A stretch of DNA of 64,000 bases from contig NZ_CP151979.1 in assembly GCF_038593265.1 (NCBI RefSeq), positions 744,001 to 808,000 on the forward strand, in the 5' to 3' direction. Below the pieces are notes generated by a model. That model saw only the letters and a list, made by a program, of their open reading frames with translations, had not been told where the DNA came from and ran no database searches. Each line of letters starts with the position of its first letter. The stretch's first letter is position 1. The translations under genes and the position numbers were made by a program. This DNA comes from Ureibacillus sp. FSL W7-1570. GTDB taxonomy: Bacteria > Bacillota > Bacilli > Bacillales_A > Planococcaceae. Positions 33,167 through 41,654 of the stretch are shown piece by piece.

Positions 33167-33396
33167 TCATTTTTTAGCATTCCCAGCCGTATCAATGACC
33201 GGATAATTAATATATCAAAAACATCCATAGTTTGCAACACTTTTTATCAAAAACAATATAACTTCTATCCAATTAATTTGTTTCCATTATTCAATGATCA
33301 GAAAAGGAGGTTTCCTTTTACATAAAAAAGTTTTAACCCGGCATGCCATCAATGGAAAATAAAATTGCCAAATAGGAAGATTGATCGCTAGCAATG

Positions 33397-33444
33397 AAAA
33401 AAGCCACAAAGTTGGTATACATCATTTCCATCCTTTTGTGGCTT
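33397..33444 (-). terminator. Terminator of thyA
   Basis: On the minus strand, AAAGCCACAAA and TTTGTGGCTTT arms enclose a loop of about 25 bases and are followed by a T tract. Confidence 0.8.
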
Positions 33445-33456
33445 TCATTGAATAGT

Positions 33457-34413
33457 TTAAACCGCAACCGGCGCTTTGATCGTTGGATGAGGATCATATC
33501 CTTCAATCGACAAATCTTCCAGTTCGATGTCAAATACCGACTTTTTCTCCGGATTAATTTTTAATGTCGGCAGTGCTTTCGGTTCTCTGGAAAGCTGTTC
33601 TTTCACTTGGTCCAAATGGTTCAAATAAATATGTGTATCCCCGAAACTGTGAATGAATTCTCCCACTTCAAGTCCGCATTCGTGGGCAATCAAATGTGTC
33701 AATAATGCATAGGAAGCAATATTAAAAGGAACGCCCAAAAAGACGTCTGCACTTCGCTGGTAAAGTTGGCAAGAAAGCTTTCCTTCCGCCACGTAAAATT
33801 GGAATAACGTATGGCAAGGAGGCAAGGCCATTTCATCCACTTCCGCCGGATTCCATGCAGAAACAATCAATCGGCGGGAATTCGGGTTCCGTTTGATTTG
33901 CTCAATGACGTTCTTTAATTGATCGATTGTTTCCCCATTTTCGCCAGGCCAGCTTCGCCACTGCTTGCCGTAAACCGGGCCCAATTCTCCGTATTGTTTC
34001 GCAAACTCATCGTCCGTCAATACTTTCTCATGGAAAATTTTCATTTGCTCGTCCAACACTTTGGCAAATTCTTCATCGTTTGCGGCGCGCAGACCAAAGT
34101 CCGTCATATCCGGACCTTCATACTCATCGGATTCCACCCATTTTTTGAATGCCCATTCATCCCAGATATGATTATTATGTTCCAATAAATAACGGATATT
34201 TGTATCCCCTTTGATAAACCATAATAATTCACTGGCAATCAATTTAAACGGAACACGTTTCGTTGTTAAAAGAGGAAACCCTTTACTTAAATCAAACCGC
34301 ATCTGATAGCCGAAAATGCTGATCGTTCCCGTACCGGTTCTATCCTCTTTCTTTACCCCATGTTCTAAAATATATTGCAACAAATCCAAGTAAGCATATT
34401 CTGGATGACGCAT
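33457..34413 (-). CDS. thyA: Thymidylate synthase ThyA type
   Basis: The enzyme methylates dUMP to dTMP using methylenetetrahydrofolate, producing the dihydrofolate that DfrA reduces. The 318 residues contain [19 protein letters not shown], the active-site cysteine in [13 protein letters not shown], the nucleotide-binding [22 protein letters not shown] and DTHIYLNH. The length is longer than the 264-residue E. coli form because of an insertion around residues 75-140, as in other Bacillales. GGGAGAG precedes the ATG. It has its own terminator before the rRNA promoter region. Confidence 0.96.
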   Translation of the reverse strand: MRHPEYAYLDLLQYILEHGVKKEDRTGTGTISIFGYQMRFDLSKGFPLLTTKRVPFKLIASELLWFIKGDTNIRYLLEHNNHIWDEWAFKKWVESDEYEGPDMTDFGLRAANDEEFAKVLDEQMKIFHEKVLTDDEFAKQYGELGPVYGKQWRSWPGENGETIDQLKNVIEQIKRNPNSRRLIVSAWNPAEVDEMALPPCHTLFQFYVAEGKLSCQLYQRSADVFLGVPFNIASYALLTHLIAHECGLEVGEFIHSFGDTHIYLNHLDQVKEQLSREPKALPTLKINPEKKSVFDIELEDLSIEGYDPHPTIKAPVAV

Positions 34414-34600
34414 ATCGATACTCTCCCGTCTTATGTAAAATCAAAATAAAACGTTTTTTTCCTCATTCGAGTAAAATTCAATTCTTATCATAACATAAAA
34501 GCGACCATAAAAGAGAATGACCAAAATGTGAGCATTAAAATTCATTTTTCTGAAAATTTTGTATACAATAATAATATCCAAATACACTGGGGGGATGTCA

Positions 34601-34675
34601 ATGGCGGAGATTACGATTTATATCGGACTGATTTTGTATACAATTTATTTGACTACACTATGTTTTACCGATTAA
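34601..34675 (+). CDS. 24-residue hydrophobic peptide, paralogue 1
   Basis: This is a 24-codon frame with a GGGGGG ribosome site six bases upstream and a TATACAAT-like -10 element further up (about 34563-34570). The product is one hydrophobic segment ending in an acidic residue. It shares with the frame at 37858-37932 identical length and the positions M-A, I-T-I, I-G, I-L-Y, Y-L and C-F (14 of 24 identical). Retained length and pattern between two separate loci support a real membrane micropeptide. I recognise no named family. The IS1182 element begins 8 bases after its stop, so any terminator it had may be displaced. Confidence 0.65.
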   Translation: MAEITIYIGLILYTIYLTTLCFTD

Positions 34676-34683
34676 TGATAAAA

Positions 34684-36505
34684 GAGGCTGGGACAAAACT
34701 AGCTTCAAAATAGGAAAAAGGAGAATTTGAGCCAACTCAAATTCTCCTTTTTCCATTTCTCTCCATTATTTTTGGTCAGTTGATCTTTGTTGGCCGTGTA
34801 TTTCCGTAAATTCACGGCCATTAAGGCAATCCCCATTTCATTTTCCACCTTCGATTTTCCTCGGACGGAAAATCGAGTGAAACGCAAATTAGCCTTCAAG
34901 AATCCAAAAACTGGTTCTACGTCCATTTTACGTTGACGGAAAATAGAACCTGCTTTTTCTTCTGAAAGCTTCGCTCTTACATATTCTTTTTGTCGTTCCC
35001 ATTTTTCATTCACCATGACTTTTCGGTGGTTGCCTTCCTTTGCTTTTGTACATGAAGAACGGAATGGACATCCCGAACAGTTTTCACATTCATAGATTTT
35101 CAATTCTCGTTTGAAACCGGTCTTATCGGTACGTACAGAACGATATCGGAAGGTTACCCGCTGCTGATTCGGACACGTGTAGGTATCACTTTCTTCGTCG
35201 TACGTCCAATTGTCTGGATGAAATGGGTTTTGTTTATATTTCTTCTTTTGTTCTTTCTCATACATGGTATATGGAATAAGTGCCTCACATTTTCGATTCG
35301 AAAGGATGTCCTCATAGTTCTGTTCACTACCATAACCAGCATCTGCGACAATATATTTTGGCAATGGAAAATAATGCTTCTCAATCTCATTCAAGAACGG
35401 AATCAATGTACGTGTATCAGTAGGATTTGGAAAGATGCTATAAGCTAGTGCGTATTGACCTTCTGTTGCGATTTGTACGTTGTATCCAGCCTTCAATTGA
35501 CCGTTTTTCATATAGTCGTCTTTCATTCGCATGAACGTCGCATCTAAGTCTGTTTTGGAATAACTATTCCGTTCACCCAAGATTTCGAAGTCTTTTTGAT
35601 ACTTTTGTTTACGTAAAATCAAGTCAATCAACTGTTTGTACACTCGCTTCGGATATTTCCGTTCGCTTCTTAATGCTTTTCGTTCTGTGGCATCGGGCGA
35701 TGCTTCTATCTTTTGGTCATATTCCGTAATCACTTCATCGACTTGTTGCACCATTTGAGCGAGTTCTTCAACGGACAGTTCTCCCTCATTTTCCCGCTCC
35801 ATTTCAGGGATGATTTCCTTCTCTAACAGTTCGTTGTAGAGCTGATTGGATTTTTCAATTAAGCTTTGGTTGTATTTTTCAATGGATTTCTTCCATACGA
35901 AAGTAAATTTATTGGCATTCGCTTCAATCTTCGTACCATCGATAAAAATAGCTTCTTGATCGATTAATTTTTCTTCCACCAGTTGGCAACGGAATTGGAC
36001 AAAACATTGACGAATTAATTCTTTTACTTCCGGATGTACACGAAAACGATTGATTGTCCGATAACTTGGTTCATAGCCTTGTGCCAACCACATCATCCGA
36101 ATACTGTCCTTTAAAAGGGCTTCAATTTTCCGACCTGAAAAGACTGATTGGGAATAAGCACACAAAATAATTTTTAGCATCATGCGTGGATGATAAGCAG
36201 GACAACCTGTATTTCGAAGAAACGGCTGGAAGGCTTCATCTGGAATACTTTCAACTAAATGGTGAATGTGGAAGGCAATATCATTTTCTTGTAATTTTAT
36301 TTCTAAATCTAGAGGCAAAACTAATTGATTCATGTTATAATATTTGAACATAAGGACCCTTCTTTCTGTTAGGTTTTGTGTGCTAACTTAATTTTAACAG
36401 AAGAGGTCCTTATTTTTTATTGAAAAAATGAAAAACAGCCCATGAAATTTCATTCCAAAATTTCATGGGCTGTTTCCATTTTAGAGGGGGTTTTGTCCCA
36501 GCCTC
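34684..36505 (-). mobile_element. IS1182-family insertion sequence, apparently intact
   Basis: The element is about 1.82 kb, bounded by inverted repeats GAGGCTGGGACAAAAC (left, 34684) and its complement (right end 36505). It carries one full transposase gene. Near each end lies a strong hairpin (GGAGAATTTGAG/CTCAAATTCTCC at about 34722-34750; GCCCATGAAATTT/AAATTTCATGGGC at about 36438-36470) that could block transcription in or out. No clear target duplication is visible. The flanks are AAAA on the left and TTTTT on the right, part of a longer interrupted palindrome. Confidence 0.9.
34705..36351 (-). CDS. IS1182-family transposase
   Basis: This is a 548-residue DDE transposase. The N-terminal domain has YHPRMMLKIILCAYSQSVFSGRKIE. 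The first catalytic Asp region is IFIDGTKIEANANKFTFVWKKS, the second is KYIVADAGYGSEQNYE, and the C-terminal segment has GKSKVENEMGIALMAVNLRK. A Cys-rich segment CENCSGCPFRSSC is near residue 430. The frame is uninterrupted and normal in length for the family, so the element may still be mobile. AAGAAGGG precedes the ATG. Confidence 0.95.
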   Translation of the reverse strand: MFKYYNMNQLVLPLDLEIKLQENDIAFHIHHLVESIPDEAFQPFLRNTGCPAYHPRMMLKIILCAYSQSVFSGRKIEALLKDSIRMMWLAQGYEPSYRTINRFRVHPEVKELIRQCFVQFRCQLVEEKLIDQEAIFIDGTKIEANANKFTFVWKKSIEKYNQSLIEKSNQLYNELLEKEIIPEMERENEGELSVEELAQMVQQVDEVITEYDQKIEASPDATERKALRSERKYPKRVYKQLIDLILRKQKYQKDFEILGERNSYSKTDLDATFMRMKDDYMKNGQLKAGYNVQIATEGQYALAYSIFPNPTDTRTLIPFLNEIEKHYFPLPKYIVADAGYGSEQNYEDILSNRKCEALIPYTMYEKEQKKKYKQNPFHPDNWTYDEESDTYTCPNQQRVTFRYRSVRTDKTGFKRELKIYECENCSGCPFRSSCTKAKEGNHRKVMVNEKWERQKEYVRAKLSEEKAGSIFRQRKMDVEPVFGFLKANLRFTRFSVRGKSKVENEMGIALMAVNLRKYTANKDQLTKNNGEKWKKENLSWLKFSFFLF

Positions 36506-36519
36506 TTTTTCATGTTCCA

Positions 36520-36909
36520 TTAATTATTGACGATTTCTTTTCCTTTGATAAATCCCAAACTTGTCAATAGAATTTTCGCATCCGCATTCAAAATGTTTAA
36601 TACGTTCTTTCTTTGCAACAATTGCTCTTTCTCTTTTTCCTTCAAATATAATTTTAAACCGCGGACATCCAATTTTTTCGCGTATGTATTGATCACGGTG
36701 ATTATGTTCATTTCCTTTTTCGTTAACGGCTGTTCAGAAGAACCGAGATTGTCCTTCACAAACTGCAAAATCTCTCTTGCGTTGCTGTTGAGCAAATGGC
36801 GATTTTCGTCCACAATATCCAAATTCTGTTCAATGTATTTTCTGGCGGTTGCATATTCCAATGCATCGACCGCCCCATTGATGCAGAGAATCAATTTTTT
36901 GATATCCAT
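36520..36909 (-). CDS. Hypothetical protein, helical, about 129 residues
   Basis: I do not recognise the family. The ATG at 36909 has GGGAGGT nine bases upstream; an in-frame ATG at 36936 has no such site. The protein is soluble and predicted mostly helical, with charged amphipathic segments (ARKYIEQNLDIVDENRHLLNSNAREILQFV and LKLYLKEKEKEQLLQRKNVLNILNADAKILL). It ends 14 bases from the IS1182 right end, so the insertion left the reading frame intact but may have removed its terminator. Confidence 0.7.
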   Translation of the reverse strand: MDIKKLILCINGAVDALEYATARKYIEQNLDIVDENRHLLNSNAREILQFVKDNLGSSEQPLTKKEMNIITVINTYAKKLDVRGLKLYLKEKEKEQLLQRKNVLNILNADAKILLTSLGFIKGKEIVNN

Positions 36910-37034
36910 TACCACTTTACCTCCCAACATATCCAATTATAAAGGTAAAATGGATTTATTTTCAATACCAAATTTAAGAAAAATGATATATAACAACAGT
37001 ATTGCTTTTAGGTATTATGTCATGCTAAATTCCA

Positions 37035-37062
37035 TAAAAAAACCACCATATTGATGGTGGCA
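37035..37062 (-). terminator. Terminator downstream of ypjP
   Basis: On the minus strand, CCACCATC and GATGGTGG-type arms (CCACCATCAATATGGTGG) are followed by seven T. Confidence 0.85.
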
Positions 37063-37133
37063 GAATATCGAATCTCCGGTAAAACCGCGATTTTGGAGCA
37101 GTGCTCGATGGGAAAGAATAGCATCATCAAATA

Positions 37134-37739
37134 TTAGGACAACCACTTCGGAGGGGTGTCTTTTGAATAGTAGATATCCCCGATCGTATGGTGTGAAGCA
37201 AATTGATCTTCATAAGTGTGGTAATGGAAATTGTAGTAGTATCCTTCAAGCGGCCGTTTTTCGGTGCGCACATGGAATCGGAGCAAATCTTGTCCGCTAC
37301 GGCCATCCGCAATATGAAAGATCCTCTCGGAATAATTTCCCCCCGGCTTCCCGCTGATGGTTAAATATCGTTTTGTCTCATCGTCCAAATTTGCCAAAGC
37401 GGATGAAATAATTTGTTCGATCGTTGGAAAAATGCGTTGTTCAAATTCATCTTCAATGACCGGGGCAATTTTTGAACCAAATTTTATGTAAGACTGTTCC
37501 TTTGCCAACTGAAGGATGGAATCAATCGGGTCAACCGTTTCCGTGTTTTCATCGGCGAACGATTCTACGGTTTCTTCGGCAACACCAATGTTTTTATAAT
37601 TGGCGCTTTGTGCCCGGTTCGAATCTTGTCCATTTTCGAGATGATCCCAAATGGAATGGTTCGGAGGAATGATCCCCAATGTCAGTAACGCCACTAAAAA
37701 TACGAGCGTTTTTTGCCACCACTTTTTCAATCGCTTCAC
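37134..37739 (-). CDS. ypjP: YpjP-like exported protein
   Basis: The protein is 201 residues with a basic N-terminus and one hydrophobic signal or anchor segment (TLVFLVALLTLGII). The extracytoplasmic part ends with FHIADGRSGQDLLRFHVRTEKRP and YYNFHYHTYEDQF, which match YpjP-type proteins. B. subtilis ypjP also lies in the thyB/dfrA neighbourhood, and that synteny supports the name. The function is unknown. The frame begins with GTG 37739 but the ribosome site is weak, and a TTG three codons in is a possible alternative. Confidence 0.75.
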   Translation of the reverse strand: MKRLKKWWQKTLVFLVALLTLGIIPPNHSIWDHLENGQDSNRAQSANYKNIGVAEETVESFADENTETVDPIDSILQLAKEQSYIKFGSKIAPVIEDEFEQRIFPTIEQIISSALANLDDETKRYLTISGKPGGNYSERIFHIADGRSGQDLLRFHVRTEKRPLEGYYYNFHYHTYEDQFASHHTIGDIYYSKDTPPKWLS

Positions 37740-37857
37740 CCACTTTTGTCCAATCTATCAATTACTTACGATTTTTCATGAAAAAGGTTTCCTAATTTAT
37801 TTTTTCATAGTAAAATATGTTAGGGATTGACCATTGTTTTTTTAAGGAGGGATAAGC

Positions 37858-37932
37858 ATGGCCTCGATTACAATTGCAATCGGATTTATTTTATATTTAG
37901 TATACTTAATTTCATTCTGTTTCGCTGAATAA
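37858..37932 (+). CDS. 24-residue hydrophobic peptide, paralogue 2
   Basis: This is a 24-codon frame with a strong AAGGAGGGAT ribosome site 4-5 bases before the ATG and a good terminator right after the stop. That amounts to a complete small transcription unit. One hydrophobic helix of about 18 residues is flanked by an N-terminal MASIT and a C-terminal acidic residue; a single Cys at position 21 is shared with paralogue 1 (34601-34675). The membrane location is inferred from hydrophobicity. No named family is recognised. Confidence 0.72.
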   Translation: MASITIAIGFILYLVYLISFCFAE

Positions 37933-37962
37933 AAAGCTACGGTTTGTGGCTTTTTATTTTTT
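37930..37962. terminator. Bidirectional terminator after the micropeptide gene
   Basis: AAAAAGC and GCTTTTT arms with a short loop are followed by TATTTTTTT on the plus strand. The minus-strand version also ends in a T tract and could serve the glycerate kinase gene. Confidence 0.82.
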
Positions 37963-37970
37963 TCGAAATA

Positions 37971-38000
37971 GGCACTGCATTGATGTATCAAGGCAGTGCT
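37971..38000 (+). terminator. Second hairpin terminator
   Basis: GCACTGC and GCAGTGC arms with a 14-base loop are followed by TTTTCTATTTT on the plus strand. Confidence 0.7.
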
Positions 38001-38010
38001 TTTCTATTTT

Positions 38011-39132
38011 CTATCTTTTTATCAACTCCGCAATATTCTCAGCCAATTCTCCGACCAGTTGCCGGGCATTCTCCATCGTTTCTTCCAATGCGGCTGGCCC
38101 TTTGCAGATGGAAAAAGCCGCGGCCAATCCCAACTCTTTCAATTCTTTTCTCGATAATTCAATGGTACCACAAATTGCAACGACTGGAATATGATAAGGT
38201 TTGGCAAAATCGCAAATCCCTTTGATCACTTTTCCGTTGAAGGTTTGTTTATCCAGCTTCCCTTCTCCTGTGATGATGAAATCCGTCGAAGGCAGCAGCC
38301 TTTCTAATTGCAACGTCTCAATCAAAATATCAATTCCCTGCCGGATTTTGGTGTCAAAGAGGGCCATAAAGGATACCGGGATTCCCCCGGCTGCACCGGC
38401 ACCTTCCCGTTTCTTCAACTCCCGATGAAATTGTTTTTCCAGCACGGTTCCGTAATGGCGCAAAATGGCATCGATCTCCTGCACGTGTTCAATTCCCTTT
38501 TGTGGGCCGAATACATGGGTCGCTCCCCTCTCACCGCAAAGGGGATTGTTCACATCGGTCGCCAAAATGAATTCACATTCAAACAGCCGCTCGTCCACCT
38601 TCCGCAAATCAAGGGAGGCGATCTTCCCTATATCTCTCAAGGATTCAATTTGGACTTGCTTTCCGGCTTCATCCCGGAAAAGGACTCCCAGGGCGGAAAG
38701 CATTCCGACCCCCGCATCATTTGTCGCAGTGCCGCCCAGTCCGATGATGAAGGTGCGGCAACCTTTGTCGAGGCCGTGCAAAATGAAATCTCCCACCCCA
38801 TGGCTGAAAGATTGGTACGGATTCCTTTCCTCCTCTGGCACAAGGGTTAATCCTGTACTTTTTGCCATTTCAATGAAAGCTGTACGTTGCAATGGGTCAA
38901 TCGCCATTTTCGCACGAATCGTTCTTCCCAAAGGATTTTTGACGTTTACCTGTTCTATTTGAAATGGAAGGACCGAACAAATGCTTTCGAGAAACCCTTC
39001 TCCTCCGTCTGAAATCGGCACTTCCAAAACTTCCGCATCCATGACGTTTTCGATGCCTTGGCGAATCGTTTTGCACAGTTCAATGGAAGAAAGGGATCCT
39101 TTAAACGAATCCGGCGCCACTAAAATTTTCAT
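38011..39132 (-). CDS. Glycerate kinase (GarK/GlxK family)
   Basis: The enzyme phosphorylates D-glycerate with ATP. The 373 residues include KILVAPDSFKGSLSS at the start, PISDGGEGFLES, the GLGGTATNDAGVGMLSALG loop, GAGAAGGIPVSF and FIITGEGKLDKQTFNGKV, all family hallmarks. The ATG at 39132 overlaps the upstream stop as ATGA, the usual coupled arrangement. The upstream dehydrogenase could supply glycerate from hydroxypyruvate. Whether the product is 2- or 3-phosphoglycerate is not readable. Confidence 0.93.
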   Translation of the reverse strand: MKILVAPDSFKGSLSSIELCKTIRQGIENVMDAEVLEVPISDGGEGFLESICSVLPFQIEQVNVKNPLGRTIRAKMAIDPLQRTAFIEMAKSTGLTLVPEEERNPYQSFSHGVGDFILHGLDKGCRTFIIGLGGTATNDAGVGMLSALGVLFRDEAGKQVQIESLRDIGKIASLDLRKVDERLFECEFILATDVNNPLCGERGATHVFGPQKGIEHVQEIDAILRHYGTVLEKQFHRELKKREGAGAAGGIPVSFMALFDTKIRQGIDILIETLQLERLLPSTDFIITGEGKLDKQTFNGKVIKGICDFAKPYHIPVVAICGTIELSRKELKELGLAAAFSICKGPAALEETMENARQLVGELAENIAELIKR

Positions 39133-40100
39133 TTTCTCCAACCTTTCGTCACAGGGGTAATCGGCTCTTTGCCTGTAAGGACATTGGCGATATTCTTTGC
39201 AGCAAGTTCCGCCATTTGGGCTCTCGTTTCCAAAGTGGCGCTGCCGATATGCGGAAGCAGAATGACATTATCCAGTTCCAACAGCCCTTCCACAATTTTC
39301 GGCTCATGTTCATACACATCAAGGGCAGCACCGGCAATCTTCCCTGCTTTCAAATGTTCGTACAATGCCTGTTCATCCACAAGCGGCCCACGGGATGTGT
39401 TAATCAAATACGCATCCTGTTTCATGAGATTCAATTCATCCCGCCCAATCAAATGGTGGGATTCTTCGTTCAACGGAGCATGGATGGTGATATAGTCGCA
39501 TTCCCGGAGCAAACGATCCAAGTCTGCATAGGTTGCGTTCAACGCTTGTTCCTTTTCAATCGGAAGGCGGTTGCGATTATAATAGTAAACATCCATATTG
39601 AATCCTTTTGCCCTTTCGCAAACAGCGGTGCCGATTCTCCCGAGTCCGATGATGCCGAGCTTTTTGCCGTAGACCAGATTGCCGATGAACAAATGGGGCA
39701 GCCATCCCGTAAACTTCCCTTCCCGCACGAACTTGTCCGCTTCCACGATTCTTCTTGCAATGCCAAGAATCAATGCCCAAGTCAAATCGGCTGTGGCATT
39801 ATTCAATACGTCCGGTGTGTTTGTCACAATCACGCCATGCTTTTCCGCGGAAGCGATATCGATGTTGTTGTAGCCGACGCCGCAATTTCCGATCACTTTC
39901 AATTTCGGTGCGTTTTGGAGGATGTCATCTGTGATGAAATTGTTCACCATTGTCAGCACCGCATCATGATCTTGAATTTTATCCAATAAAGCTTGTCCGT
40001 TCAGCGTCTCTTCCTTCTCCCAAACTTCCACTTCCCCGACAGATTTTAATATATTAAGTGCTGAATCACTGATTTTGCTTGTCACAAAAATCTTCACCAT
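39129..40100 (-). CDS. D-2-hydroxyacid dehydrogenase, probable glyoxylate/hydroxypyruvate reductase
   Basis: This is a 323-residue NAD(P)-dependent dehydrogenase. The nucleotide-binding motif is KLGIIGLGRIGTAVCERAKGF. Catalytic residues are Arg in LINTSRGPLVDEQAL, Glu in DVYEHEP and His in LPHIGSATLETR. Coupling to a glycerate kinase favours reduction of glyoxylate/hydroxypyruvate over other hydroxyacids (inference). The NADP versus NAD choice is unclear, but RNR after the second strand (YYNRNRLP) leans to NADP. Confidence 0.88.
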   Translation of the reverse strand: MVKIFVTSKISDSALNILKSVGEVEVWEKEETLNGQALLDKIQDHDAVLTMVNNFITDDILQNAPKLKVIGNCGVGYNNIDIASAEKHGVIVTNTPDVLNNATADLTWALILGIARRIVEADKFVREGKFTGWLPHLFIGNLVYGKKLGIIGLGRIGTAVCERAKGFNMDVYYYNRNRLPIEKEQALNATYADLDRLLRECDYITIHAPLNEESHHLIGRDELNLMKQDAYLINTSRGPLVDEQALYEHLKAGKIAGAALDVYEHEPKIVEGLLELDNVILLPHIGSATLETRAQMAELAAKNIANVLTGKEPITPVTKGWRK

Positions 40101-40222
40101 TCTATCACTCCCCCAATTTTAATATTCTTTATTTCCGTCATGATTCCTTTAAAGTTGGGCGAAACTTTTTACTATGGGGCCCGTATAAAGTAGAAAGCAA
40201 AATAACGATAGGAGAATGAACG

Positions 40223-41035
40223 TTGGAGACACAAGAGCAATTGTTGGGCTATTTGAAAGAAATTGAAGCTTGGGAAAAGGATCAAAAAGATTTATTTTTC
40301 TGGGAAAAGCTCGGCAGAATCCCCTTTAAAATTTTGGACAAGTTGACGCCGAAATCCATTCAGCGGACAATTGGAAAATTGGTGGATGAGTTGGGAAGCT
40401 ACATCCAAACAGGCGGGCGATATTTGGTCAGCGAGCAGGCCATCATCAAAAGGATCAACAAGTTTTCATCATATAAAAATATTCAGTCGATCGAAGAGAT
40501 AAAAAAATTGCCGATAGACGACATGATGAAAATTACGGAACAACTTGGGAAAAACCGGGCTGCAATCGCAACGGTGCAAGGGGCTTCCACCGGAGTCGGC
40601 GGATTATTCACACTTGTTGTCGATATCCCGGTGATTTTGGGAATCTCTTTGAAAACGCTGCAGGAGATTGCCATGATTTACGGATACGATCCAAATGATA
40701 AAAGGGAACGCATTTTCATCGTGAAATGTCTGCAGTTCGCCAATGCGGACATCGTCGGAAAGGAAGCGATTTTGAAGGATTTATGGAAAGGGAATGAACA
40801 TAAAGCTTCCACTGACATGATTCAGCAGTTGAAAGGATGGCAGGAAGTATTTTATTCTTTCCGGGATCAATTCGGCTGGAAAAAGTTTTTCCAAGCGATT
40901 CCGATTGCCGGCATTGTGTTCGGCGCCTTTGCCAATAAAGGCATGATTGAAACCATTGCCGAAACGGGAAACATGTTGTACCGGAAAAGAAGAGTGTTGG
41001 ATCGGTTGAAGGAGATGGAGGAAGAAATAGAATAA
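40223..41035 (+). CDS. EcsC family protein
   Basis: The protein is 270 residues with the EcsC-domain pattern: QGASTGVGGLFTLVVDIPVILGISLKTLQEIAMIYGYD in the centre, then a C-terminal AIPIAGIVFGAFANKGMIETIAETGNMLYRKRRVLDRL. Central hydrophobic stretches suggest membrane association. The EcsC biochemical role is unknown. The start is TTG 40223 with AGGAG eight bases upstream; no ATG is better placed. It is monocistronic with a good terminator. Confidence 0.87.
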   Translation: METQEQLLGYLKEIEAWEKDQKDLFFWEKLGRIPFKILDKLTPKSIQRTIGKLVDELGSYIQTGGRYLVSEQAIIKRINKFSSYKNIQSIEEIKKLPIDDMMKITEQLGKNRAAIATVQGASTGVGGLFTLVVDIPVILGISLKTLQEIAMIYGYDPNDKRERIFIVKCLQFANADIVGKEAILKDLWKGNEHKASTDMIQQLKGWQEVFYSFRDQFGWKKFFQAIPIAGIVFGAFANKGMIETIAETGNMLYRKRRVLDRLKEMEEEIE

Positions 41036-41043
41036 CTTCCACA

Positions 41044-41083
41044 ATGCCTTAGTTTTGAGTGGTCGTAACTAAGGCGTTTTTTA
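41044..41083 (+). terminator. Terminator of the ecsC-like gene
   Basis: GCCTTAGTT and AACTAAGGC arms enclose a loop of about 11 bases, followed by GTTTTTTATT. Confidence 0.9.
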
Positions 41084-41169
41084 TTATGAGATGGAGGATT
41101 CTGTGCGAGGTTGAGCGTATAACATGGGGATTAATTGCGAATGTGGTGTTCCAACTGTTCAAGGGGAAC

Positions 41170-41550
41170 ACCTATCTGAGCGAGGTTGTGCTTTATCCAA
41201 GCACGTCAAATATCTATACGGACGAGTTGAGGGGTTATCCGAGCAAGATGGGATGTTATCCGAGCAAGCGGACACTTTATCCGAGCAAGATGGGATGTTA
41301 TCCGAGCAAGCGGACACTTTATCCGAGCAAGATGGGATGTTTACGAGCAAGCGGACACTTTATCCGAGCAAGCGGGATAGCCATCCGAGCAAGTCGGTGC
41401 TCTATTGTCGCATGTTGTCCCTTTATCTGCATATGGGATGGGATAAATCAACCGCTCCATGAAAGTTGTATCTGCGCAAAACTTGCTAGCTTACAAAAAA
41501 GTTGTATCTGCACTAAAAGCCTATCCATCCGCACCAAAACAGTGTTCATT
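41170..41550. repeat. 21-bp tandem repeat array C
   Basis: On the plus strand, ATCCGAGCAAG units recur every 21 bases from about 41240 to 41390. They alternate two tails (ATGGGATGTT and CGGACACTTT), so the local unit is 42 bp. Diverged monomers flank them: ATCTGAGCGAG and ATCCAAGCACG on the left; ATCTGCGCAAAA, ATCTGCACTAAAA and ATCCGCACCAAAA on the right. The right flank connects this array to arrays B and D. It lies between convergent ecsC-like and ypiP genes. Open frames through it have no family match. Confidence 0.88.
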
Positions 41551-41654
41551 CCCCCATAAAAATCCTCCTACGCCAAATCATTCATCCCACAAGAAACCAT
41601 CCGAAATAAAAAAGAGCGAATGAATTCCTCCGCTCTTTTTCAATCACAATACAT

